A DNA stretch of 64,000 nt. Origin: Sorangium sp025924095. GTDB taxonomy: Bacteria > Myxococcota_A > Polyangia > Polyangiales > Polyangiaceae. The notes beneath the pieces are model-generated. The model was not told the origin of the DNA and ran no database searches. It was given only the letters and a program-made list of their open reading frames with translations. Where the stretch lies: assembly GCF_051521505.1 (NCBI RefSeq), contig NZ_CP150356.1, forward strand, positions 5,518,001-5,582,000, read 5' to 3'. The translations under genes were made by a program, and so were the position numbers. Shown piece after piece: positions 24,129 to 34,205 of this stretch. The first letter of the stretch is position 1; each line of letters opens with the position of its first letter.

Positions 24129-26900
24129 CTAGTTGGAGCGGGTCGCCGGGTACTTGTAGAAGTTCTGCGCCCACTCGATGGTCCAGATCGTCGGCTCCAC
24201 GTACAGGTTCTTGTCCGTGCCGAGGATCATCTCCCGCTTCATCTTCGCCATCGCCGCGAGGAAGACGCGGCGGTCGTCCTCCATCCGCGACCGCATCACG
24301 GTCGAGGGCGGGTACAGCTCCTTGACCTGCGCCACGACCGCCGCGTCGTTGATCCACCCGTCGACCCCGTGCTCGCCCTTCGGGAGGCGCTCGCCGCCGG
24401 CGTCCAGCCAGTCGCGCAGATCGTTGTTGCCACGGTTCATGCCGTCCGCGTGGCAGCCGATGCACGAGCTGCCGGTGTTCAGGCGGCGGTCCTGGGCGGC
24501 GAAGCCCAGCGTGCTGTTGATCGCCGCGTCCGAGGCGTTCCGGAGGATGCGCGGATCACGCACGATGTTGACGAAGGCGTCGACGCGGCGCTGGTTGAAG
24601 CCGCCCCACAGGGAGTATCCCTGCAGGCCGTTCGGCAGATCCCAGATGACCTCCTCGGCCGACTGCTGGAGCCCGTCGGTCCCGGTGTAGTAACGGCAGT
24701 TCACGAAGCCGCTGCCGCCGTAGCTCGGCGCCGCGTCGCACCCCGGCGGCTCCGTGCCCTGGGGCTGAGCCAGCGTCGCGATGAAGCTGTAGTTATTCGC
24801 CGTGCCGCCGACGCCGGTCCCGCTGATGAACTTCGGGATCGGGTGCGCCCAGAAGGGGAACCGGATCTGCCCCGAGTCCCACGCCTGCTCGATCGTGTTC
24901 ACGCCGTCCAGCTGCCCGGAGAAGACGTCCCACGTCTTCCAGTAGTACCCGCCGCGCCTCGTCTTCGCCCTGAAGTACATGCGGGAGTCGACGGTGATGG
25001 CCTGCTTGGTGAGCATGTACTCGTACGACTTCATCCCCGCGTCCTTGATGACGCCGAGCTCGCTCTCGAGATCCTGGGCGTACCACGGGATCGCCATGAT
25101 GGAGTTGTAGACGTCCGGACGGGTCAGCGTGTAGACGAGCTGGCTCGCCTCGATGTAATCCGTCTTGAAGCCGTCGACGTAGGGCGGCAGCACCGCGCTG
25201 TCCGTGGCGCCTTCCACGTTGCCGGCGAGGACGCGACCCCAGACCAGGCGCGCGAAGCTCGGATCCCTCTGGACCTCCGACGTATACCGGTACTTCTCCC
25301 TGAAGGTGACGTCGGAGCCGACCGGCTCACCCAGGTAGTTGACGCTGGTCCTCCCGAAGAAGACGTCGTCGTCCGACCCGCCGAAGTGGAGCTTCGTGAC
25401 GCCCTTGTTGTAGCCCCAGTAGTTGCGGGTATCGAAGCGGTAGACGATGCCCTTGCCGTTGATGTCCACCGGGTTCACGATCGTGGGAGCCCAGCGCGCG
25501 GTCGAGTTCAGCGCCTTCGACACCCCGACGCGGGCCACGTTCATCTCCTCCGCCGTGACGCCCTTGTTGTGGATCTCGTGCAGCGAGGCGTACTTGATGA
25601 ACTCGGCGTCGGCCGCGGGGACGGTCGCCTTGTCCGTCGCGATCCACGACTTGACCGTGGCCTCGGTGACCTGCTCGCCGGCCGCGACGGGGCGCGGGGT
25701 CGCCGGCAGGGTCGACGAGACGGCGTTTGCCCACGCCTGCACGGCGGAGAGCATCTGCGTGTTCGCGTCCCTGCAGCTCGAGCCGAAGCAGTTGTGCCGG
25801 TCGATGCCCATCCGGACCACGAACTTGGAGTCCGCCGGCTTCTTGAAGTTCACGCGCGTGAGCGCGTACTCGTGGGCCAGCGCCGGATCGACGTCGGAGT
25901 GGAGGGGCGCCTGGGCCTTGCCCGTCGAGCTATGGCAGCCCGAGCAGTTGGCGGTCAGCAACGGATAGACCGTCGTCTTGAAGGCCGCGAGCGACGTGGC
26001 CATGTTGAAGTTCATCTCGCTCGGAATGCAGACGGCCTCGACGTTGACGCCGCCCTTGCCGTTCGGGAGCTGGCTATAGCCGAGCCCGCACCCGGACGCG
26101 GGGGAAACCCCCGTATCGCCGCCGGTGCCGCCGCCGCCGGTGCCGCCGGTGCCGCCGGTGCCGCCGCCTCCGGTGCCACCGGTACCACCCGTGCCACCGG
26201 TGCCGCCCGTGCCACCGGTGCCGCCCGCGCCGCCTGCGCCACCCGCACCGCCTGCGCCGCCCGCGCCGGTCCCGGTGGTCGACGAGGAGGTCGTCGACGA
26301 CGACGAGGTCGTCGAGGAGGAGGTCGTCGACGACGACGAGGAGCCCGCCACGGCCCTCATCGAGAACATCTGGTTCTGTCCGTTGGCCCAGCTCCACTGC
26401 TGGAGGCCGGCGCCGTCCGACGTCGACCGCCCCGTGACGTCGAGCACCTTGTTGCTGTTGCGGTTCGTGAGCCGCTGGTTGGCGCCGACGTCCGCGATAG
26501 AAAATTGCTGGCTCGTGGCGTTGCCGCAGCTCGACTGGACGATGGTAGCGCCGTTCGACGTCGACCCTGCGTTGACCCCGAGGCAGAGGCCGCTGTTCAC
26601 GTTGCGCAGCCGGAAGAAGTTGTTGCCCGCGGACTCCACCCGAAACTGCTGGTTCGTGTTGCCGGTGCTGCAGGTGGCGATCTGCGCGGCCGCCGAGCTC
26701 GACCTGCTCGCGCCGCGGATCTCCACGCACTTGTTGCTGGCCACGCCGACGATCGTGTACGCCGCGCTCGGATCGATCGTGAGGCTCTCGTCGAGCTCGC
26801 CGCCTTCCTCGCTGTCGTAGTCCTCCGCGAGCCCTACGCAGGAGACGGCGAGAAGGCCCGTCGCGGCGGCAAGCAAGGCATGCCTGGATGTGAGTCTCAT
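24129..26900 (-). CDS. Ricin-lectin/cytochrome c-type lipoprotein
   Basis: A 923-residue secreted protein with GAGGAG 7 bases before ATG 26900. A signal peptide ends in LAVSC (Cys 21). Residues about 45-185 are a ricin B-type trefoil lectin: repeated patterns such as KCVEIRGAS, NQQFRVES, GLCLGVNAGS, SQQFSIAD, VLDVTGRSTSDGAGLQQW. A Ser/Thr-rich then Gly/Thr-rich linker (about 187-272) leads to a large C-terminal part with two haem c-type motifs, CSGCH near 319 and CIGCH near 813. Both fit covalent haem attachment after export; possible second ligands cannot be assigned. The first motif sits in the typical context FKTTVYPLLTANCSGCH. The lectin would bind a polysaccharide or cell wall, and the C-terminus would act in electron transfer or oxidation. 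The enzyme activity, if any, is not recognised. A long intergenic region upstream suggests its own control. Confidence 0.85.
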   Translation of the reverse strand: MRLTSRHALLAAATGLLAVSCVGLAEDYDSEEGGELDESLTIDPSAAYTIVGVASNKCVEIRGASRSSSAAAQIATCSTGNTNQQFRVESAGNNFFRLRNVNSGLCLGVNAGSTSNGATIVQSSCGNATSQQFSIADVGANQRLTNRNSNKVLDVTGRSTSDGAGLQQWSWANGQNQMFSMRAVAGSSSSSTTSSSTTSSSSTTSSSTTGTGAGGAGGAGGAGGAGGTGGTGGTGGTGGTGGTGGGGTGGTGGTGGGGTGGDTGVSPASGCGLGYSQLPNGKGGVNVEAVCIPSEMNFNMATSLAAFKTTVYPLLTANCSGCHSSTGKAQAPLHSDVDPALAHEYALTRVNFKKPADSKFVVRMGIDRHNCFGSSCRDANTQMLSAVQAWANAVSSTLPATPRPVAAGEQVTEATVKSWIATDKATVPAADAEFIKYASLHEIHNKGVTAEEMNVARVGVSKALNSTARWAPTIVNPVDINGKGIVYRFDTRNYWGYNKGVTKLHFGGSDDDVFFGRTSVNYLGEPVGSDVTFREKYRYTSEVQRDPSFARLVWGRVLAGNVEGATDSAVLPPYVDGFKTDYIEASQLVYTLTRPDVYNSIMAIPWYAQDLESELGVIKDAGMKSYEYMLTKQAITVDSRMYFRAKTRRGGYYWKTWDVFSGQLDGVNTIEQAWDSGQIRFPFWAHPIPKFISGTGVGGTANNYSFIATLAQPQGTEPPGCDAAPSYGGSGFVNCRYYTGTDGLQQSAEEVIWDLPNGLQGYSLWGGFNQRRVDAFVNIVRDPRILRNASDAAINSTLGFAAQDRRLNTGSSCIGCHADGMNRGNNDLRDWLDAGGERLPKGEHGVDGWINDAAVVAQVKELYPPSTVMRSRMEDDRRVFLAAMAKMKREMILGTDKNLYVEPTIWTIEWAQNFYKYPATRSN

Positions 26901-27122
26901 AGGATTCTCCTCATTGTAACCAAGTAAAAAGCCGATCTGTCTACAGCTCGACGCTGCCCTTCGTTGATCGGACGCGCTCGCCGCGCGGTGAAGGTTAAGG
27001 CTGCCGAGAGTTTGCCGCGGTGGCCGTCCGGTGAATCTCTCTCGCGAGGTGCACGAAGCGAGTGGGCTCGTTCCGTGCTCGGTCAGGCACTGCGACGAGG
27101 GTAGTTATTGTTTCATGTCGAC

Positions 27123-27188
27123 TTGCAGGTCAAGAAGAACCTGCAATTCGAGGTGTTTTGCGAGCCGACGTGACTATTCCGGAGTCAC
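27123..27188. promoter_or_regulatory. Two adjacent dyad symmetries
   Basis: TTGCAGGT at 27123-27130 pairs with ACCTGCAA at 27139-27146 around an 8-base loop; GTGACT at 27170-27175 pairs with AGTCAC at 27183-27188 around 7 bases. Both lie 220-290 bp upstream of the lectin-cytochrome start and could be regulator sites. Function not shown. Confidence 0.35.
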
Positions 27189-27467
27189 AACAACGACATT
27201 TATGAGGTGATAATTGGTAGCGCACTATCCGACATCAACCGAAGCCTCGGCGGGGTTTCGCCCGTGAGTTCGCCCGTGAGACTGAACTGGTTAAGCCCTG
27301 TTTGAATCGAGCGCGCTGCGACGCCCGGGTGGATCCACCAGCGACCAGGTCTTCGCGAGCGCCGACGGCTTCAAGAATCCAGAGGGGTCGGTTCTTTTAC
27401 GCGGGGACTGGACGGGATGGCACGAGCGGCCGAGGGGCCGGGGCACCAGGACGTCAGGAGAAGAAAT

Positions 27468-27485
27468 TTGACGCACAGGCGTCAA
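27468..27485. promoter_or_regulatory. Dyad TTGACGC-ACAG-GCGTCAA
   Basis: A perfect 7-bp inverted repeat with a 4-base centre, about 245 bp upstream of the GNAT gene. The left arm also resembles a -35 TTGAC element. It may be an operator. Confidence 0.35.
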
Positions 27486-27510
27486 GATGCCAATCGCGCC
27501 CGCGAGACAG

Positions 27511-27562
27511 GAAATTTCGGCGCTCCCTGGTGCTTTGAAATTTCGGCGCTCCCTGGTGCTTT
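27511..27562. repeat. 26-bp direct duplication
   Basis: Two exact head-to-tail copies of a 26-bp unit that begins GAAATTTCGGCGCTCCCTGG. It is in non-coding DNA upstream of the GNAT gene. Confidence 0.9.
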
Positions 27563-27730
27563 TGCGCCCAGGGCGCTGTGGGCGCTCTCGGCGGATTGAT
27601 CCAGATTCCTGCGGCAGAGACCGCCGAGCTCCGCGCCGGCAGCTCGGGGATCCTGGTAAAATGCACGACCGGGGCGGGCTCGCTTCCGGGGCCGCCCTCA
27701 GCGCTTGTCTCTTGTTGCTCGGGAGGACCG

Positions 27731-28234
27731 ATGTCCGACATGCTCGTCAATCTGCTCAAGCTGCCGCCGCTCGAACCGGTGATCGAGGCCATGCGGCGGG
27801 CCTCCGTCGTCGTGCGACGGGCGGGGCCTTACGAGATCACGCGCGTCCGGCGGTTCGTCGAGCAGCGCTTCACGACGGCCTGGGCCGATGAGCTCAGCGT
27901 CGGCTACGCGAACAAGCCCATCAGCATCTATCTCGCGATCCGCGACGGCGAGGTGATCGGCTTCTCCGCCTACGAGTGCACCCGCCGCGGCTTCTTCGGC
28001 CCGACAGGCGTCGCCGAGAGCGAGCGCGGCCACGGGGTCGGCAAGGCGCTGCTCCTCGCCTCCCTGCACGGCCTCGCGCAGATGGGCTATGCGTACGGCA
28101 TCATCGGCGGCGTCGGGCCTGCCGAGTTCTACGCGCGCACGGTCGGCGCGACGCTCATCCCCGACTCCACCCCGGGGGTCTACGCCGACCCGTTGAGCAA
28201 CCCGGCCCCGCGCGACGGCGCGGAGCCGATGTGA
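27731..28234 (+). CDS. GNAT-family N-acetyltransferase
   Basis: A 167-residue protein from ATG 27731 with GGGAGG 4 bases upstream. The GNAT fold is indicated by the strand ISIYLAIRDGEVIGFSAYECT and the acetyl-CoA motif A, GVAESERGHGVGKALLLASL (R/Q-x-x-G-x-G/A form), followed by a segment AYGIIGGVGPAEFYARTVGA typical of the C-terminal half. It should transfer an acetyl group from acetyl-CoA to an amine on an unknown acceptor. It is convergent with the bacteriophytochrome gene, with 32 bp between their stops. Confidence 0.88.
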   Translation: MSDMLVNLLKLPPLEPVIEAMRRASVVVRRAGPYEITRVRRFVEQRFTTAWADELSVGYANKPISIYLAIRDGEVIGFSAYECTRRGFFGPTGVAESERGHGVGKALLLASLHGLAQMGYAYGIIGGVGPAEFYARTVGATLIPDSTPGVYADPLSNPAPRDGAEPM

Positions 28235-28266
28235 GGCGCAGCTGCTCGGCCCGCGGGCGCCGGAGC

Positions 28267-30531
28267 TCACGGCGGCGGCTCGACCTCGTCGGCGTTCGCC
28301 AGCGGCATCGTGAACAGGAACGAGCTGCCTCGGCCGAGCTCGCTCTCGACCCAGATCTTGCCCCCGTGGGCCTCGACGAGCCCCTTCGCGATGTAGAGGC
28401 CGAGCCCGCTCCCGCCGCCGGCGCGCCGGGGCGCCTGCCAGTATCTATCGAAGAGGCGCGCCTGCTGAGCCGCCGGGATCCCGGGGCCGGAATCTCGCAC
28501 CAGAAACTGCGCTTCAGCAGGGGTGCGACTGGCCTCGATGTGGACGGTCGCGCCCTCGGGCGTGAACTTCACGGCGTTGCCGACCAGGTTCGACAAGATC
28601 TGAAAGAACCTCTCCGGATCAGCGAGGACCCAGAGGCCCTCCGGTGCAGCGCGGCTCACCTCGATCCTCTTCGCCTCGGCGAGCGGAAGGACCACGAGGA
28701 GCACCTCGTCGAGCAACGCCGATGCGAGGGCGGGCCGCGGCGAGATCACGAAGCGCCCCGCCTCGATCTTGGCCAGATCCAGCAGGTCATGGATCAGCGT
28801 CTCCATCCTCTCGACCGAGCGCTGGATGCGCTCGATGATGCCGAGCGTCCGGCGCGCGGGCTCGGTGGGCTGGGGCGCGAGCGGCGCCAGCAGGAGCGCC
28901 GTGGCCATCCGGATGACGCTCAGCGGGTTCTTCAGATCGTGCGAGACCACGGCGATCAGATCGTCCCGCGTGCGTACGGCGATGCGTTCGCGCGCCACCT
29001 GGCGCCCGAGATCGACCTCGATCGCCGAGCGCCGGACATCCGCCGCCGCCTCGCGGTCGCCGTCGCTCCAGGGCACGGACTTGCCGCGGAGCACCTCCCG
29101 CCAGATGTCGAACGATCGGCGCGGGTGCAGGCGCACCCCCGGCGCCCCCTCCTCGACCTCGACGGGCTTGTTGGGATCGCCGCCCCAGCGCACCGTCTGG
29201 ACCGCTTCCGGCCGGAACCAGAGGAGATAATACGGCTCGGGGCGAGGCAGCATGATGGCGATGAGCCCGCTCGCGACGTCCCGGTACGGCGCCATCGGTG
29301 GAAACGCGTGCGGAAGGGAGGACGTGCAGAACAGCCCGCCCGTCATCCTCCCTGGCTCCAGCCAGCGGACGAGCTCCTGGATCTCCCCCGCCGGCGGCGT
29401 GCTGCCGGCGGTCGCGCAGCGGTCGTCGGACTGCACGGCCGCCCCTGTGGCGCCCACGATGGCCAGCAGGTCGTCGGAGCGGTTCAGCAGGTCGATCAGC
29501 ACGTCGTCCGCTGGACCGGCGGCGAGCGCGTCGAAGAGCCTCGACCGGATGGCGCTCTTCCGAGCTCGCGTCTGCCGCATCTCCAGCTCCTCCTGCGCCG
29601 CGACCTGCAGCGAGATGAGGCGGCCGAGCATCTCGCAGGCCGAGCGGACCTCGTACGGGACGTACCTCGGAGAGCGGTCGCTGCAGGAAATGAGCCCCAG
29701 CAGCTGCTCTCCGCGGACGAGCGAGACGCTCATCGAGGCGCGCGCGCCGAAGTTGCGCAGGTACTCCAGGTGGATGGGCGAGACGCTCCGCAGGATCGAG
29801 AAGCTCAGGTCCAGCGGCTCCATGGAGTCGGGGCGCAGGGCTGGGACGATAGGGATCGGCCGATAGCGCGCGTCGGGGATGATCCGCAGCCAGTTCGAGA
29901 TATAGAGCTGCCGCGCCTGCCGGGGGATGTCCGACGCCGGGTAGCGCAGGCCCAGGTAGGGGTCGAGGCCCTCCGCGAGCGACTCGGCGCTCACCTCACC
30001 GTGCCCCTCCTCATCGAACCGATAGAGCAGGACCCGCTCGAACCCGGTGAGGGCGCGGATCTCCTCCACGGTGACCTCGAACAGCTCCTTCAGGCCGGTC
30101 GTCCTCTGGATCCGGCCGATGGCCCCGCGCAGCGGGCGATGCAGGCCGGGTGACGCCGCGGGGACCCCAGGCTCGATCTCCAGGATCGTCGCTCCGAGGT
30201 GCCGATGGAGGATGCCGTCGAATGGACGCCCCGAGACAGCGAGCGCGAGCGGGTTGCTCTCCTCCAGGTGCTCCCGGTCGAGCGCCTGCCGGACGCGCTC
30301 GCCGGCGAGCTCTCCAAGCACCTTCCCGAGCGGAGCGCCGAGCACATCCTCCGGGCCCATGCCGAGGAATCCGCCCACGTTGGCGCTCACCTGGGTGACG
30401 ACGAGCGCAGGCTCCTGCAGAACGAACAACGCTCCGTGAGGCTGGATGGCTCCGGGAATATGGATTGGCTCCCGGTCGCAATTGGTGAGATCGACCGGGG
30501 TACCAGGCGCCAGGAATTTTGGGCTTTTCAT
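28267..30531 (-). CDS. bphP: Bacteriophytochrome histidine kinase
   Basis: A 754-residue red/far-red photoreceptor kinase. From ATG 30531 (GAGAG just upstream) the biliverdin-binding Cys is Cys 18 in DLTNCDREPIHIPGAIQPHG. The PAS domain is followed by a GAF domain with the diagnostic RYPASDIPRQARQLY near 205 and the chromophore-contacting SPIHLEYLRNFGARASMSVSL near 255, then a PHY domain. The output is HisKA with SHDLKNPLSV near 530 and HATPase with SNLVGNAVKF, DSGPGIP and GSGLGLYIAKG. It should autophosphorylate in response to light and signal to an unlinked response regulator; none is adjacent, and no heme oxygenase gene for biliverdin is seen in the window. Sorangium-type bacteria are known to encode phytochromes, so this fits. 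Confidence 0.93.
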   Translation of the reverse strand: MKSPKFLAPGTPVDLTNCDREPIHIPGAIQPHGALFVLQEPALVVTQVSANVGGFLGMGPEDVLGAPLGKVLGELAGERVRQALDREHLEESNPLALAVSGRPFDGILHRHLGATILEIEPGVPAASPGLHRPLRGAIGRIQRTTGLKELFEVTVEEIRALTGFERVLLYRFDEEGHGEVSAESLAEGLDPYLGLRYPASDIPRQARQLYISNWLRIIPDARYRPIPIVPALRPDSMEPLDLSFSILRSVSPIHLEYLRNFGARASMSVSLVRGEQLLGLISCSDRSPRYVPYEVRSACEMLGRLISLQVAAQEELEMRQTRARKSAIRSRLFDALAAGPADDVLIDLLNRSDDLLAIVGATGAAVQSDDRCATAGSTPPAGEIQELVRWLEPGRMTGGLFCTSSLPHAFPPMAPYRDVASGLIAIMLPRPEPYYLLWFRPEAVQTVRWGGDPNKPVEVEEGAPGVRLHPRRSFDIWREVLRGKSVPWSDGDREAAADVRRSAIEVDLGRQVARERIAVRTRDDLIAVVSHDLKNPLSVIRMATALLLAPLAPQPTEPARRTLGIIERIQRSVERMETLIHDLLDLAKIEAGRFVISPRPALASALLDEVLLVVLPLAEAKRIEVSRAAPEGLWVLADPERFFQILSNLVGNAVKFTPEGATVHIEASRTPAEAQFLVRDSGPGIPAAQQARLFDRYWQAPRRAGGGSGLGLYIAKGLVEAHGGKIWVESELGRGSSFLFTMPLANADEVEPPP

Positions 30532-30701
30532 GCTCTCGCCCTCAGGACGCATCCGCTCCACGAGGCTCCATAGCACGCGCGCAAGCAGCGGTGAACGAAC
30601 GGAGTCGGCGAGCGGGACAGCGAGGTTGACCGAGCGCTCCTCTTGACGGAGCCGTCGGCGACGGGAAGGATGCGGCCCTCCGAGCTCCGGTGGAGGCCAC
30701 G

Positions 30702-31307
30702 ATGAAGCTCTATTTCAGCCCTCGCAGCTGTTCGCTCTCTCCCCACATCGCGCTGCGCGAGGCTGGCCTGGAGTTCGACCTCGAGCGCGTCCACCTCGGC
30801 ACGAAGAAGACGAGATCGGGCGCCGATTTCACCCTGATCAACCCCAAGGGCTATGTCCCCGCGCTCGAGCTAGAGAGCGGCGAGGTGCTCACCGAGGGGC
30901 CGGCGATCGTCCAGTATATCGCCGATCGAAGGCCCGAGTCCGGGCTCGCGCCCCCGGCAGGCACCCTCGGTCGCTACCGGCTGCAGGAGTGGCTGAGCTT
31001 CATCGGCACCGAGCTGCACAAGCAGTTCGCGCCCCTCTTCAAACCCAGGCTGCCGGACGAGCAGAAGAGCGCGGCCAGGGCCTACCTGGGCCGGCGCTTC
31101 GGTTACGTGGCGCAGCGCCTCGACGGCACCACGCACCTCCTCGGCGAGCAGTTCACGGTGGCGGACGCCTACCTCTATACCGTGCTCACCTGGACGAAGC
31201 TCGCGGGCGTCGATCTCGGCGGCTGGCCTGTCCTCGGCCAGTACAGAGAGCGCGTCGGCGCCCGTCCTGCCGTGCAGGCCGCCGTCGCGGCCGAGCAGGG
31301 GAGCTAG
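30702..31307 (+). CDS. gstA: Glutathione S-transferase
   Basis: A 201-residue protein from ATG 30702 with GGAGG 7 bases upstream. It starts MKLYFSPRSCSLSPHIALRE, as beta-class GstA, with the catalytic Cys at position 10. The thioredoxin-like half continues with INPKGYVPALEL and LTEGPAIVQYIAD, the glutathione-binding Glu-Gly/Ser region; the helical half has FTVADAYLYTVLTW with the conserved Asp of the capping motif. It should conjugate glutathione to electrophiles or reduce mixed disulfides in the cytoplasm. The gene is divergent from the bacteriophytochrome gene with 170 bp between starts. Confidence 0.93.
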   Translation: MKLYFSPRSCSLSPHIALREAGLEFDLERVHLGTKKTRSGADFTLINPKGYVPALELESGEVLTEGPAIVQYIADRRPESGLAPPAGTLGRYRLQEWLSFIGTELHKQFAPLFKPRLPDEQKSAARAYLGRRFGYVAQRLDGTTHLLGEQFTVADAYLYTVLTWTKLAGVDLGGWPVLGQYRERVGARPAVQAAVAAEQGS

Positions 31308-31330
31308 CGGCCCCTTCCCCCTCCAGCGTC

Positions 31331-31375
31331 TCAACTGACCGCGATCACGAGCTTGCCGGCGTGCTCGCCCCGCCG
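31331..31375 (-). pseudogene. 3' remnant resembling a quinone oxidoreductase/MDR gene
   Basis: The last codons before a stop at 31331 read about ERRGEHAGKLVIAVS, which matches the usual C-terminal strand of zinc-type alcohol dehydrogenase or quinone oxidoreductase proteins (GKLVLAV at the very end). Nothing upstream in this frame resembles the rest of such an enzyme before the kinase gene begins at 31450, so it looks like a leftover 3' end. The match is short and could be chance. Confidence 0.35.
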
Positions 31376-31449
31376 CTCAGGCGGGCGCGCTGCGCGCGAC
31401 CGCGCGTTGACGCGCCCCGCACCACCGCTCGCAGGAGCGGCGCGAGGGG

Positions 31450-32934
<1,485 letters not shown>

Positions 32935-33305
32935 ACCTCTGCTACTCCTCTCGAAGAGGCCCGAGCCGGTGGTTCGTGTCAGCTCTAGCCGATAACTCGC
33001 GTAAATAGATCACTACGACGCCTTCATTGTCTCCGCAAGAGAAACAAGCGCTCTCCCGCGACGTCGCAACTTCACGACGCCGCAATGTCGCAACGTTAAG
33101 ATTCCCACTTCCCACGACCGCAGGGATCCCGCGGAGGATTCACGCGGGATACCGCGGGGTTCACGGCATGGACGGACACCTGGCCTGCACCGATGTCGGC
33201 GCATAGGCGTACAGCCGCACAAATATCATCCAGCCGGTCGAGCCCAGAGGGCGGCGCGCACGATGTGAGGGGATTCGCGCGCCGCGCTCCGTCGCGCGCC
33301 GCGCC
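32935..33305. other. Intergenic region with an inverted repeat
   Basis: No gene is recognised in these 371 bp between two minus-strand genes. A perfect 8-bp inverted repeat, ATCCCGCG at 33126-33133 and CGCGGGAT at 33143-33150 with a 9-base loop, may terminate the AdoMet-decarboxylase-like gene or act as an operator. GTCGCAAC occurs twice near 33060-33095. Confidence 0.45.
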
Positions 33306-34205
33306 TCAACCCTTGGAGGGCTTCGGCCCGAGCGGGCCCCCGTCGCCCGGCATCCGCGCGTAGACGCCGGGGTGCGAGGCGGCGAGCCACTGGTTCACGT
33401 GGCTCATCACGTGCGGGCGCTCGGTCCTGAGCTGCAGGTAGCGCTGGCCGCGCGGGACGAGCACCTGCTCGGTCACGTTGCCGCCGAACTGCTCCGCCAG
33501 CACCTGCACGACCGACGGCACATCGAAGAACTTGCAGCTGAACAGATCGAAGAACGCCTCTTGGCTGTCGGGGAAGATGTGCAGCGTGATGTGCGACTCC
33601 GCGATCATCACCATCGCGCTGATCACCGGGGCCCCATCGCGCGTCGCCGTCTTCACCACGAAGGGGCGCATGATCGGGGTCATCCCGATCTTCGACGGCA
33701 GGCTATCGAAGATGTCGAAGAGCGTGTCGAGCGAGGTGGGCCCGCGGTACGGGCTGAACTGCAGGAAGAGGTGGGGGCCGAAATCGGCGTCGGGGCTCAC
33801 CACCTCGTGCCCCCTGCGCTCCTGGAGATCGCCCCCGTCGCCGCGATCGACCGTCTGCGTGAACACGCTGCGGCAGGGGAGCGTCGTCTGGAGCATCATC
33901 TGAACGCGCTGGGGATCGAACGCCCCCGGGTACACGAGATCCGCGAAGAAGCACTCGCGGAAGCTGAAGGTGTGGATGGTGAGGTGGCCGCCGAGCAGCA
34001 GCACGAAGGCGCTGATGCCGCAGTCCTCGGCCACGACGCCGTTGTAGTACGGGAGGATGAACGGAGGCATCACCGGCTTCAGCCGAAGCACGCCGGGAAT
34101 CTCTTCCAGGAGCTCCTGCGCCAGCTTCACATCGTCAAAACGGCTGCGGAAGCCGTGGAAGCCATCCATCGTGAAATGGGTGAGACTCTTGCGTGCCGTA
34201 TGCAT
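33306..34205 (-). CDS. Fused two-half S-adenosylmethionine decarboxylase homologue (SpeD-like)
   Basis: A 299-residue protein made of two SpeD-like halves. In the C-terminal half, AESHITLHIFPD holds the pyruvoyl-precursor Ser 204, His 209 follows at +5 and Cys 224 (DLFSCKFF) at +20, the same spacing as the catalytic Ser, His and Cys of small bacterial SpeD. The N-terminal half has GGHLTIHTFSF, where Gly 73 replaces the Ser, His 78 is kept, and Pro replaces the Cys; it should not self-cleave. This one-live, one-dead arrangement parallels the fused eukaryotic enzyme. Self-cleavage at Glu203-Ser204 would give the pyruvoyl cofactor. The substrate may be AdoMet, or another amino acid, since SpeD homologues acting on ornithine or arginine are known. 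No spermidine synthase gene is adjacent. Confidence 0.82.
   Translation of the reverse strand: MHTARKSLTHFTMDGFHGFRSRFDDVKLAQELLEEIPGVLRLKPVMPPFILPYYNGVVAEDCGISAFVLLLGGHLTIHTFSFRECFFADLVYPGAFDPQRVQMMLQTTLPCRSVFTQTVDRGDGGDLQERRGHEVVSPDADFGPHLFLQFSPYRGPTSLDTLFDIFDSLPSKIGMTPIMRPFVVKTATRDGAPVISAMVMIAESHITLHIFPDSQEAFFDLFSCKFFDVPSVVQVLAEQFGGNVTEQVLVPRGQRYLQLRTERPHVMSHVNQWLAASHPGVYARMPGDGGPLGPKPSKG

Larger units (their letters stand above)
26901..27730. other. Long non-coding region with dyads and duplicated 26-mer
   Basis: No gene is recognised in these 830 bp. The middle part is less GC-rich than the neighbours and holds two inverted repeats at 27123-27188 and another at 27468-27485. A 26-bp direct duplication sits at 27511-27562. 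The left end must hold the promoter of the lectin-cytochrome gene and the right end that of the GNAT gene. Confidence 0.6.
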
